Assembly: GCF_035605935.1 (NCBI RefSeq)
Contig: NZ_DATNGK010000104.1
Location: 1 to 64,000, forward strand
Source: Actinocrinis sp035605935
GTDB lineage: Bacteria; Actinomycetota; Actinomycetes; Streptomycetales; Catenulisporaceae
DNA length: 64,000 bases
Reading direction: 5' to 3'
The notes under the pieces were generated by a model that was given only the letters and a program-made list of their open reading frames with translations, had not been told where the DNA came from and searched no databases. Positions 25,512 to 33,367 of the stretch are shown piece by piece. Made by a program: the position numbers and the translations under genes. The stretch's first letter is position 1, and every line of letters starts with the position of its first letter.

Positions 25512-26702
25512 ATGGCACGCAGTTCGGCATCGCGCGAGGCGTCGCAGTCGGCCGGCGTCACGGCGTCGGGGGCGATTTCGGGGGAGACGCTGAGCACCCG
25601 CGCGCTGAACCGCGCCACGCTCGCTCGGCAGCACTTGCTGGAGCGCGCCGAGCACGACGCGGAGCGGATGGTCGCCCGGCTCGTCGGCCTTCAGTCGCAG
25701 CTGCCGAGCCCGCCGTATATCGGGGTGTGGACCCGGTCCACGGATTTCAAGCTCGACGAGCTGACCCGGCTGCTGTTCGACCGCGTCATCGTGCGTTCGA
25801 CCATGATGCGCTACACCCAGCATCTGATCGGCGCGCAGGACTACCTGTGGCTGCGCCCGACACTCCAACCGATGCTCGACCGTGCGCAGCAGAGCTTCTT
25901 CGGCCGGCACACCAAGGACATGGACATCGCCGAACTCGCCAACTATGGCAGGGATCTGATTCGTGGCAGGCAACTGACGTTGGTCGAGTTGCGCAAGCTG
26001 CTGGCTGAGCGCTGGCCGGACCGCAACCCGACCGCTCTCGGCTACTCGGTGCAGTACATGGTGCCGATGGTGCACGTGCCGCCGTGCGGTACCTGGGGCA
26101 AGGGCGGCGCGGTGACGCTGACGCTGGCCGAGGATTGGCTCGGGCGGCCGCTGGGGGAGCCTGACCAGGCGCAGATGGTGCGCAGGTACCTGGCCGCTTT
26201 TGGGCCGGCGTCGGTCAAGGATGTGCAAGCATGGTCGGCGCTGCGCGGCCTTGCCGGCGCCGTGGAGCAGTTGCGGCCGCGACTCGCGGTCTTCCGGGAC
26301 GAGCGCGGCGAGGAGCTATTCGACCTGCCGGACGCGCCGCGCCCTGACCCGCAGACCCCGGCCCCGCCGCGATTCCTGCCCGACTACGACAACCTGATCG
26401 TCGCGCACGCGGACCGAAGCCGGGTGATCACCGAGGAGCAGCGCAAGGTGGTCAGTTCGGGCGTCGGCGGCAAGACCCGTACCCGGCCGGGCCAGCACGG
26501 CGCCGTGGCCGCGACGCTGCTGGTCGATGGTGTGGTCAGGGCGACGTGGAAGGTGGAGCGGGCCAAGAAGGACGCGACGCTGGTCGTCGAACCCTTCTCG
26601 CCGCTGTCGAAGGCCGAGCAGGCCGAGGTGGCGCAGGAGGGGGAGCGGCTGCTCGCCTTCGCGGCGGGGGATGCCGTGGGCCACGGCGTCGAGTTCATCT
26701 GA
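25512..26702 (+). CDS. AlkZ-like DNA glycosylase (HTH_42), self-resistance (copy 2)
   Basis: A 396-residue HTH_42 protein. Its QxQ catalytic motif is Gln61-Ser-Gln63 in GLQSQ. STMMRYTQHLIGAQDY, FFGRHTKDMDI and FLPDYDNLIVAHADRSRV match the first copy (FLPEYDNLMVAYKDRTRV). It has an insertion (about residues 317-332, GVGGKTRTRPG) missing from the first copy, and a longer N-terminus. The product is expected to excise alkylated bases made by the cluster's own antibiotic. Trioxacarcin-type clusters likewise carry two such enzymes. It could instead be a regulator, but the intact QxQ argues for catalysis. Confidence 0.87.
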   Translation: MARSSASREASQSAGVTASGAISGETLSTRALNRATLARQHLLERAEHDAERMVARLVGLQSQLPSPPYIGVWTRSTDFKLDELTRLLFDRVIVRSTMMRYTQHLIGAQDYLWLRPTLQPMLDRAQQSFFGRHTKDMDIAELANYGRDLIRGRQLTLVELRKLLAERWPDRNPTALGYSVQYMVPMVHVPPCGTWGKGGAVTLTLAEDWLGRPLGEPDQAQMVRRYLAAFGPASVKDVQAWSALRGLAGAVEQLRPRLAVFRDERGEELFDLPDAPRPDPQTPAPPRFLPDYDNLIVAHADRSRVITEEQRKVVSSGVGGKTRTRPGQHGAVAATLLVDGVVRATWKVERAKKDATLVVEPFSPLSKAEQAEVAQEGERLLAFAAGDAVGHGVEFI

Positions 26703-26829
26703 CGGGTTATCCAGTTGAGCGGACCAAACGGATCGGCCCGATCCGAGCGCCGCTCGACTCGGGCGCGAGCGGCGGGGATCACCATCGGTTAGGCCGCGTA
26801 TTGCCGCGCCGGAACGAGGAGGGCCACCG

Positions 26830-27216
26830 ATGACGAACCAGACGATCGACACGACCACCCCGGTCGGCACCTGGACCGCGAGCTCCACCATCGCCGGGGA
26901 GGCAAGTCCCTATCGCACCAGGTTCGACTTCAACCCCGACCACACGCTGACCGCCTACGGTCCGCCCGGACCCGACGGCGAGCCGGCGTTCATGGGCACA
27001 GGACACTGGTTCACCCGCCCGGACGGCACCTTCGTCCACCATGTCACGCACCCGGTCCCGGACGGGAATGGCGGCCAGATCGGCGCGGTCTACGCAATCC
27101 AGTCAGGCTCCGTCAGCGGCGACCGGCTGGAATCCGCCGGCTCCGCCGTCATGCACACGGCAGGTGGCGGCGTCGCGGACCCGGTCGAGGTGACCCTGAG
27201 CGCCGAGCGCGTGTAG
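26830..27216 (+). CDS. Small beta-rich protein of unknown function (128 aa)
   Basis: I do not recognise a characterised family. The sequence alternates short hydrophobic strands with turns (VGTWTASSTI, TRFDFNPDHTLTAYG, GTGHWFTRPDGTFVHHVTH), like a lipocalin- or avidin-like barrel. There is no signal peptide or membrane segment. A GAGGAGGGCC precedes the ATG at 26830. It lies downstream of the second AlkZ-like gene by 127 bp and ends at a bidirectional terminator. A ligand-binding or product-sequestering role would suit the context but is not shown. Confidence 0.6.
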   Translation: MTNQTIDTTTPVGTWTASSTIAGEASPYRTRFDFNPDHTLTAYGPPGPDGEPAFMGTGHWFTRPDGTFVHHVTHPVPDGNGGQIGAVYAIQSGSVSGDRLESAGSAVMHTAGGGVADPVEVTLSAERV

Positions 27217-27287
27217 CCGCCCCGACTCGCAGGGCGTTGCATCGCAACCACAGGCACCGCACAAACACAGGCACCGCAAACGCTGAC

Positions 27288-27317
27288 GGGCCCCGGCCGC
27301 TTCCACGGCCGGGGCCC
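27288..27317. terminator. Bidirectional terminator
   Basis: A perfect 12-bp G+C stem (27288-27299 with 27306-27317) with a 6-nt loop lies between the convergent small unknown gene and the second glycosyltransferase. Confidence 0.8.
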
Positions 27318-27342
27318 GCGTTCATGGGCGAAGACGCTCGGC

Positions 27343-28536
27343 TCAAGCGAGCGCCGGAGCCAACGAGCCGGCGTGCTCCGCGACGATCTGCTCGATGCGC
27401 GGCACGAGCTGCGCCGGCGAGGGCAGGGTGGCCACCTCGTCGCGTAGCGCCTGCGCGCGCTCGCGGTGCCGCGGGTTCTCCAGCAGCGCCCGGCAGGCTT
27501 CGAGCACCGCACCGGTCTCCAGGTGCTCGGAGACCAGCTGGATGGCGGCGCCGTCGGTGTGCAGTCGGCGCGCGGTATCGGTCTGCTCCGCGTTGCGGGA
27601 GATGAGTACCTCCGGCAGTCCGGCGAGCAGGCAGGCCATCGTCGTTCCCGCACCGACGTGATGCACCGCCAGATCACACGCGGGCAGCACCGCGGTCAGC
27701 GGCAGCCAGCCCGCCGCGATGACGGCCTCCGGCAGCGGCCGCAGTTGCTCGACTACCGAGTCCGCGGCCGCGACCACGATGTCGAGACCCAGCGTCGGCA
27801 GCGTGCGCAGCAGATCCTGGAACAGCGGCAGGCCGCCGGCGATGTTCCGGTTCACCCCGACGAACTCGGGTTCCACCGTGCCCAGTGTCAGCAGCAACCG
27901 TGGCCGGCGCTTCGGTTCCATCACCCAGTCGGGCACGGTGCCGGGCTTGTCGTAGGCGACATAGCGCATCGCGATGCCTGGCTTCGCGTCGTCGCGGCGC
28001 AGCGTCGGCGGGCAGTTGTCCAACACCGCCGCCGGGCCCGGCAACCCGGAGAAGCCGTAACGGCTCAGTTCGGGTCCGAACTCGTCGACACCCCACTCGT
28101 CGCACACCGCCCGGTAGCCCATGCCGATTCCGTGCTCGATCCACGGGATGCCGTTGATCTCGGCGGCCACCGCGGCGGCGTAGGCGTGCGGCTCGGCGAT
28201 CACCACGTCGGGGCGCCACTGCCTGGTTACCCGCAGCAGACCGTCGAGCACCCGGCCGGCGAGCCGGCCGAACCCGCGCCCGATCTGCTCCAGCTGCGCG
28301 TCCTCGTCGCTCGCCTGCACGAGCGGGCGGCCCTCCCGGTCGTGCAGCATGAACTCGCGCATGTGCATCGGGCCGTAGATCGGGGTGAACGGCAGACCGG
28401 AGCCGTTGACCATGCCCGCCATCGGCTCCGGGCCGGCGACCAGGACCTCGTGGCCGGCCGACCGCAGCGCCCACGCGAGCGGAACGAGCGGGTTGTAGAG
28501 CCCGTATGCCGGGCCGGTGTTGACAAGTATCCTCAT
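27343..28536 (-). CDS. glycosyltransferase, GT1/EryCIII-like (second)
   Basis: A 397-residue GT-B enzyme of the antibiotic glycosyltransferase group. The N-terminus ILVNTGPAYGLYNPLVPLAWALRSAGH has the acceptor-domain opening, here without the usual His of the SHGH motif region but with the same layout, and the donor site is VHHVGAGTTMACLLAGLP. It probably transfers an NDP-deoxysugar to the aglycone or to a first sugar. It is only distantly similar to the first glycosyltransferase, so the product probably bears at least two sugar attachments. Confidence 0.92.
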   Translation of the reverse strand: MRILVNTGPAYGLYNPLVPLAWALRSAGHEVLVAGPEPMAGMVNGSGLPFTPIYGPMHMREFMLHDREGRPLVQASDEDAQLEQIGRGFGRLAGRVLDGLLRVTRQWRPDVVIAEPHAYAAAVAAEINGIPWIEHGIGMGYRAVCDEWGVDEFGPELSRYGFSGLPGPAAVLDNCPPTLRRDDAKPGIAMRYVAYDKPGTVPDWVMEPKRRPRLLLTLGTVEPEFVGVNRNIAGGLPLFQDLLRTLPTLGLDIVVAAADSVVEQLRPLPEAVIAAGWLPLTAVLPACDLAVHHVGAGTTMACLLAGLPEVLISRNAEQTDTARRLHTDGAAIQLVSEHLETGAVLEACRALLENPRHRERAQALRDEVATLPSPAQLVPRIEQIVAEHAGSLAPALA

Positions 28537-28627
28537 GGCCGCAGAGTACGAATCCGGTCTTCAGGAGCACTTGACACCGGGTGGACCGGCTACGCCGCGG
28601 TCCGTCATCCGCGGCTGCGGACACACT

Positions 28628-28659
28628 ACGGCAGCCTTCTGATACCAGAAGGCTGCCGT
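28628..28659 (-). terminator. Terminator after the nitroreductase-like gene
   Basis: A perfect 14-bp stem (28628-28641 with 28646-28659) and a 4-nt loop lie just downstream of the minus-strand gene that stops at 28683. Confidence 0.75.
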
Positions 28660-28682
28660 GGAGCGATGGTGGGGACGCCCTC

Positions 28683-29282
28683 TCAGAGGGTGGTGACCAC
28701 CTCGTCGTAGTCCAGGCGCGGGTTGCGGTCCCAGAAGGCGCCCTCGCCCGGCTTGCCGATGTTGACCACGATCAGCGCCCGGTGGCGGCCGTCGCCGAAG
28801 AACTCCTTGTTCACCGCGTCCTCGTCGAACCCGCCCTGCGGCCCGGCCGCCAGGCCCGCGGCCCTGATGCCGAGCAGGAAGTAGCCGGCCTGCAGCAGCG
28901 CGTTCTGAATCGCCGAATCCTCGCGCAGCTTGTCGTCGCCGTCGAAGAAGCCCTTGGCGATCGGGAACTGCGGGAAGACCCGCGGCAGCTTCTCGTGGAA
29001 CCGCATGTCGGCCGCCAGGATCGCGACCAGCGGCGCCGCCTTGGTCTTGGCCTGGTTCGGCTCGATCATGTGCTGCACCAGCCGGTCGCGCGCCTCCTCG
29101 GAACGGATCAGCACCACGCGCAGCGGCTGCTGGTTCATCGAGGTCGGGCCCCACTTGACCAGGTCGTAGATCGCCTGCACGGTCGCATCGGACACCGGCT
29201 CGTCACTGAACGAGTAGGCGGTGTGCGCGCCGCGGAACAGCAGCTCCTGGGCGTGCGCGTCGAGCGCGAGGGTGTTGGGCAT
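28683..29282 (-). CDS. nitroreductase-like FMN protein, RutE/HadB-type (first)
   Basis: A 199-residue nitroreductase-fold protein. ALDAHAQELLFRGAHTAYSF at the N-terminus and YDLVKWGPTSMNQQPLRVVL with the FMN-binding Pro-Thr-Ser-x-Asn-x-Gln motif place it in the malonic-semialdehyde-reductase (RutE/HadB) group. These reduce enals, enones or quinones with FMN. It has a close paralogue at 60910-61524 (shared LQAGYFLLGIRAAGLAAG and LQVGYFILGVRAAGLAAG). It is 60 bp from the P450 gene and probably in the same operon. Confidence 0.88.
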   Translation of the reverse strand: MPNTLALDAHAQELLFRGAHTAYSFSDEPVSDATVQAIYDLVKWGPTSMNQQPLRVVLIRSEEARDRLVQHMIEPNQAKTKAAPLVAILAADMRFHEKLPRVFPQFPIAKGFFDGDDKLREDSAIQNALLQAGYFLLGIRAAGLAAGPQGGFDEDAVNKEFFGDGRHRALIVVNIGKPGEGAFWDRNPRLDYDEVVTTL

Positions 29283-29342
29283 CAGATGGCCTTTCTCTGC
29301 GAGTGCTTTCGTCGTTGGCCCGGTGCCGGCGGCGGTCGGCCG

Positions 29343-30548
29343 CTACCACAGCACCGGGAGCTTGCTCGGACCGCGCTGTAGCGCGCCCACGCGCCAGGGC
29401 ACCTGCTCGGCCGGCACCGCGAGACGCAGCTGCGGGAACCGGCGCAGCAGCGCGGAGGTGGCGATTTCGAGCTCTGCTTTCGCCAGCTGCGTGCCGAGGC
29501 AGCGGTGCACGCCGTATCCCATGGCCAGATGCGGGTTGTCGGCGCGCTCGAAGTCGAGCCGTGCGGCGTTCTGGAACACCGACTCGTCCCGGTTGGCCGA
29601 CATCATCGACGGCAGGACGGCCTCGCCCGCACGTACCAGGGTGCCGCCGAGTTCGATGTCCTCCGTGGCCACGCGCGGGTAGGACGAACCGGCGAACAGC
29701 GGGATGAACCGCATCAGCTCGTCGACCGCCTGCGGCAGCAGCTCGGGCCGCTCGCGCAGGCTGGCCAGGTGCTCGGGATGGGTCAGCAACAGATAGATGA
29801 CGTTGCCGATCTGGTTCGCGGTGGTCTCGTGCCCGGCCACCAAGACGCCGACGCCGAGACCGACCATCTCGTCCTCGGTCAGCCGGTCCTCGGCATCCCG
29901 CGCCGAGACCAGGGTGCTGATAAGGTCCTCGCCCGGCTCCCTGCGGCGGCGGTCCACCAGTTCGGCCAGGAAGCCGCGCAGCCCGGCCACCGCCTGGCCG
30001 ACCTCGGCCGGGGTGCGCCCCGAGGAGCGGGTGGAGAGCGCGACGTCGGACCAGATCTGGAATTGCTTGCGCTCGTGCTGCGGTACGCCGAGCAGTTCGC
30101 AGATGGTGTTCACCGGGATCGGCCAGGCGTACTGCTCGACCAGGTCCGCCGGCGCGCCGTCGCGTTCGATCTCGTCGAGCAGCCCGTCGACGAGCTGCTG
30201 GATCCACGGACGCAGCCGCTCGATCCCGCGCATCGTGAACGCTTTGGCCACGACCCTGCGCAACCGGGTGTGCTCCGGCGGGTCCATCGCGACCATCGTG
30301 TCCGGCCGCTGGCCGATCGCCATGTGCCGCGGCTCGTCCGGGCCGACCGCGCGGGCGCGGCTGAACCTCGGGTCGCCGAGCACGGTCTTGACGTCCTGGT
30401 ACCGGGTGGCGAGCCAGGCCCACCCGCCGTGCGGGGGCTGGACCCGGATCAGACCGGGCGAGTCGCGCAGCTGTTCATAGACGGGATCGAGGGTGAGCCG
30501 ATCCGGATCACTGAAAGGGTAGGGCCGGGGCTGCGCTTCGGTGTTCAT
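29343..30548 (-). CDS. cytochrome P450 (second)
   Basis: A 401-residue P450 with I-helix AGHETTANQIG, ExxR in DELMRF and heme loop MGYGVHRCLG. The first Phe of the heme loop (usually FGxGxHxC) is Met, a known natural variation; the Cys ligand is intact. It resembles actinomycete CYP105/CYP107-type tailoring hydroxylases. Its redox partners are probably the ferredoxin system at 6-8 kb. It diverges from the flavin monooxygenase gene across a 275-bp region rich in repeats. Confidence 0.94.
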   Translation of the reverse strand: MNTEAQPRPYPFSDPDRLTLDPVYEQLRDSPGLIRVQPPHGGWAWLATRYQDVKTVLGDPRFSRARAVGPDEPRHMAIGQRPDTMVAMDPPEHTRLRRVVAKAFTMRGIERLRPWIQQLVDGLLDEIERDGAPADLVEQYAWPIPVNTICELLGVPQHERKQFQIWSDVALSTRSSGRTPAEVGQAVAGLRGFLAELVDRRRREPGEDLISTLVSARDAEDRLTEDEMVGLGVGVLVAGHETTANQIGNVIYLLLTHPEHLASLRERPELLPQAVDELMRFIPLFAGSSYPRVATEDIELGGTLVRAGEAVLPSMMSANRDESVFQNAARLDFERADNPHLAMGYGVHRCLGTQLAKAELEIATSALLRRFPQLRLAVPAEQVPWRVGALQRGPSKLPVLW

Positions 30549-30608
30549 AGGCTCCTCCTCCGCGCCGGCGCCGACCGCGCCGGCCGCCGCGAAGGTAGCT
30601 GCGGGTCC

Positions 30609-30626
30609 TCGAGCGGCGCTCGACGC
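30609..30626 (+). promoter_or_regulatory. Candidate SARP operator
   Basis: TCGAGCG (30609) and TCGACGC (30620) start 11 bp apart in the divergent region between the second P450 and the flavin monooxygenase, about 60 bp from the P450 start. Confidence 0.4.
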
Positions 30627-30695
30627 GGCGGCGTGCCGTGATCGGCCCTGCTCTTGCTCCCGCGACTTCGCTGCGTCGCCGTTTCGCGCGCCGTG

Positions 30696-30751
30696 TTAGA
30701 GCTCTCGCGTTCGAGCTCTGGGGTTCGAGCTCCGGAGTTCGAGTCCGGCTG
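30696..30751. repeat. Four 14-bp tandem repeats in a divergent promoter region
   Basis: The unit TTCGAGCTCTGGGG recurs with changes at 30696, 30710, 30724 and 30738. Each unit contains a GAGCTC palindrome or a close variant. The array lies 73-128 bp upstream of the flavin monooxygenase start. The 14-bp period is not that of the SARP pairs, so a different binding protein is possible. Confidence 0.65.
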
Positions 30752-30823
30752 CATCGCGGGTCCAGCGGCCGCCGCCATGGTGAGACGGATCACGGCGGAC
30801 CGACGGATACGGAAGAGGCGGTT

Positions 30824-32188
30824 ATGGGCGCGGTGGAGACGTCCGAGACGGACTGCGTCGTCGTGGGCGGCGGTCCGGGCGGCATGATGCTGGCCTATCT
30901 GCTGGCCAGGAACGGCGTCCGGGTGACCTTGCTGGAAGGAGCCGGCGACTTCGAACGCGAATTTCGCGGGGACACGCTCAGCCCGGCGGTCCTCGACCTG
31001 CTTGGCGCGCTGGGCTTGGCCGACGCGGTGCTCGAACTGCCCCACGCGAAGGCGACCGGCCTGACCTGGCACGCCCGGGGCAGGGACTACAAGCTGCTCG
31101 ACTACGGTGCGGCGAGCCGCGATCACCCCTTCATGGCGATACTCTCCCAGTCGCGGTTCCTGGAGTTCCTGGCGACGCGGGCCGGGCGGTTCGCCGGCTT
31201 CGAACTACGCTTCAGCGCCCGGGTCAACCGTCTGCTCAGATCGGACGACGGCCGGGTTTGCGGCGTCGGCTATCGCGCCGGGGGCATCGAGCACGAGGTG
31301 CGCGCGCCGCTGGTGGTGGGCGCGGACGGCCGCTTCTCGGTGCTGCGCCGGCTGGCCGAGATCCCGTCGCGCGAGTGCGGCGTCGGCAACGACCTGCTCT
31401 GGTTGCGCGTTCCGCGGTACAAGGACAGCGATCCGTGGCTGTGCGGCTTCGACCTGTTCTCCGACGAACGCGGCCTGGGCTCCGCGCTCAACCACGACAC
31501 CCACTGGCAGATCGGCTACGCCATCCCGGTCGGCAGCGTCGAGCAGGCGCGCGCCCGCGGTGTGGAACCCATCAAGGCATTCATTCACAACACGCTGCCG
31601 TGGCTGGACGAGCGCGCCGCCGAGCTGACCGATTTCGACCAGCTCAAGCTGCTGAGCATCCGGATCACCATGCTGGAGCGGTGGTGGCTGCCCGGCCTGC
31701 TGCTGATCGGTGACGCGGCGCACGTCATCTCGCCGGTCGGCGGATATGGGATCGGACTGGCCGTCGCCGACGCGGTCGAGGCTTCGAACGTGCTGCATCC
31801 GATCCTGGCCGGCCGGCACGCCGATCCGTCGCAGGACGCTGATGGCGCACGCGCGCTGGACGAGGCGTGCGCGCTCATCGAGGCCCGCCGCCGCCCGGTG
31901 GTCGAGGACCGCCAGCGCTTCCAGGAACGGCTCGAAGCCCGAAACGCCCGCGCCCGGGCGAAGGGGATGAAGGCCGCGATGGCCGCGGTAGCCAAGGGTA
32001 AGCAGCCCAAAGGCGGCGGACCGCGGCCCATCCGCGTCGAACGTCTTCAGGGCGCACTGCCGGTGCTGCGCCGCCGGGTCGGCACCCGCGCCACCAAGGC
32101 GATCAGGATGCCGCGCCCGATCCTGGTCGCCGCCCCGGAATCCGTACGGCCCGTGAATCAGGCCTCTGCCGCAGACGTGGCGGCCTGA
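30824..32188 (+). CDS. FAD-dependent monooxygenase (class A, PHBH fold)
   Basis: A 454-residue flavoprotein. The FAD motif GGGPGG (15-20), the VVGADGRFSVLRR segment and the second FAD motif LLIGDAAHVISPVGGYGI are intact. It is shorter than PgaE/RdmE-type polyketide hydroxylases because the C-terminal thioredoxin-like domain is missing; instead it ends in a basic stretch (ARAKGMKAAMAAVAKGKQPKG). It probably hydroxylates or epoxidises the aromatic polyketide. The ATG at 30824 is preceded by GGAAGAGG. A very strong terminator follows. Confidence 0.9.
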   Translation: MGAVETSETDCVVVGGGPGGMMLAYLLARNGVRVTLLEGAGDFEREFRGDTLSPAVLDLLGALGLADAVLELPHAKATGLTWHARGRDYKLLDYGAASRDHPFMAILSQSRFLEFLATRAGRFAGFELRFSARVNRLLRSDDGRVCGVGYRAGGIEHEVRAPLVVGADGRFSVLRRLAEIPSRECGVGNDLLWLRVPRYKDSDPWLCGFDLFSDERGLGSALNHDTHWQIGYAIPVGSVEQARARGVEPIKAFIHNTLPWLDERAAELTDFDQLKLLSIRITMLERWWLPGLLLIGDAAHVISPVGGYGIGLAVADAVEASNVLHPILAGRHADPSQDADGARALDEACALIEARRRPVVEDRQRFQERLEARNARARAKGMKAAMAAVAKGKQPKGGGPRPIRVERLQGALPVLRRRVGTRATKAIRMPRPILVAAPESVRPVNQASAADVAA

Positions 32189-32192
32189 ACAC

Positions 32193-32230
32193 GCCGGGTG
32201 CTGCGCGTCGGCCAACGCGCAGCACCCGGC
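32193..32230. terminator. Strong bidirectional terminator
   Basis: A perfect 16-bp stem (32193-32208 with 32215-32230) and a 6-nt loop separate the convergent monooxygenase and acyltransferase genes. Confidence 0.88.
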
Positions 32231-32245
32231 ATCGGGAGCGCTGGA

Positions 32246-33367
32246 TCAGGCTGCTGAGGCGGCCGTCCAGCGCTCCTGCGTGTTTTCGTTCGCGATACGG
32301 CCGTCGACGAGGCGCTCCGCGAGCGCGTTCAGTCCGGCGGCGTCGGTATCGACGCTCGGGCACGCGGATACGCAGACGAGGGTGTCGGCCCCGCCGCCGC
32401 GCCGCCGCAGCAGGCCGCCAAGCGACGGCCTCGGCCCCACCTCGACGATCACGGCTGAACGCAGGTCGGCCGTTAGGCGCTCGGCCGCGCGGGCGAACAG
32501 GATCGGCGCGGTCACGTGCTCCGCCCAGTACTGAGCGTCCAGCGCTTCGCCGCGCATGGCACCGCCGCGCACGGTCGAGTAGAACGCCAGGCTCGGCGCG
32601 CCGAGGGAAACCCGACTCAGAACCCTGTGGTACCGCCCGAGCACCGGCTGCATCAACGCGCAGTGGAACGCGTGCGGCACGGCCAGCGGCAAGGTCGCGA
32701 CACGCTGGCGCCGCAACGCCGCGCCGACCCGCCCGAGCGCTGCGGGCTCGCCGGACAGCACGAGATCCCGCGGGCCGTTGAACGCGCTCACGGTCACGGC
32801 CGGCTCCCGCGCCAGCGCGTCGCTGAGCGGCCCGTCCAGCAGCCCGCCGGGTCCGCGCGCCCCCACGCGCACCGCGAGCATGCCGCCGGGCGGAAGGAAG
32901 TGCATGAACGCGCCGCGCGTCGCGACGAGCAGCGCGGCGTCATCAAGGCTCAGCGCGCCGGCGATCACCGCCGCGGCCAGCTCGCCGACGCCCTGGCCCA
33001 GCACGGCGGCCGGGCGTACGCCGCTCTCGATCAGGGTGGTGGCCAAGGCGTATTCGACCGCGAACAGTGCGGGCTGAGCGAAGCCGGTCTGCCAGATGCG
33101 CGCGTCCCCGCCCACCACCAGGTCGATGATCGACGAGCTCGTATATGGGCCAAGTGCCTCGGCCGCCGCCTCCAGATGCGCGCGGTATCGGACGTGACCG
33201 AGGTACAGCCGAGCCGTCATGCCGGGGAACTGTGATCCCTGACCGGGGAACGCGAGAACCGTCGCAGCGGTCCCAGTTACGACACCGGCGCCGGTGCTGT
33301 CCCCGGTCCTGGCACCAACTCCGGCGCCCGGTGCGGAGCCCGGGCGGGTGGCGCGACGGCCGCTCAT
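32246..33367 (-). CDS. malonyl-transferase-like protein without nucleophile Ser (pseudo-AT)
   Basis: A 373-residue FabD-fold acyltransferase. FPGQGSQFPGMTARLYLGH at the N-terminus and the AFNGPRDLVLSGEP segment are well kept. The nucleophile motif GHSxGE reads GQGVGE (124-129), with Gly126 in place of Ser and Gln125 in place of His. The second catalytic His (His235 in HAFHC) remains. Its paralogue at 40187-41431 has an intact GHSIGE. It starts at an ATG overlapping the citramalate synthase stop (ATGA). It cannot use the normal acyl-Ser mechanism; a structural, hydrolytic-editing or gating role is inferred. Confidence 0.88.
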   Translation of the reverse strand: MSGRRATRPGSAPGAGVGARTGDSTGAGVVTGTAATVLAFPGQGSQFPGMTARLYLGHVRYRAHLEAAAEALGPYTSSSIIDLVVGGDARIWQTGFAQPALFAVEYALATTLIESGVRPAAVLGQGVGELAAAVIAGALSLDDAALLVATRGAFMHFLPPGGMLAVRVGARGPGGLLDGPLSDALAREPAVTVSAFNGPRDLVLSGEPAALGRVGAALRRQRVATLPLAVPHAFHCALMQPVLGRYHRVLSRVSLGAPSLAFYSTVRGGAMRGEALDAQYWAEHVTAPILFARAAERLTADLRSAVIVEVGPRPSLGGLLRRRGGGADTLVCVSACPSVDTDAAGLNALAERLVDGRIANENTQERWTAASAA

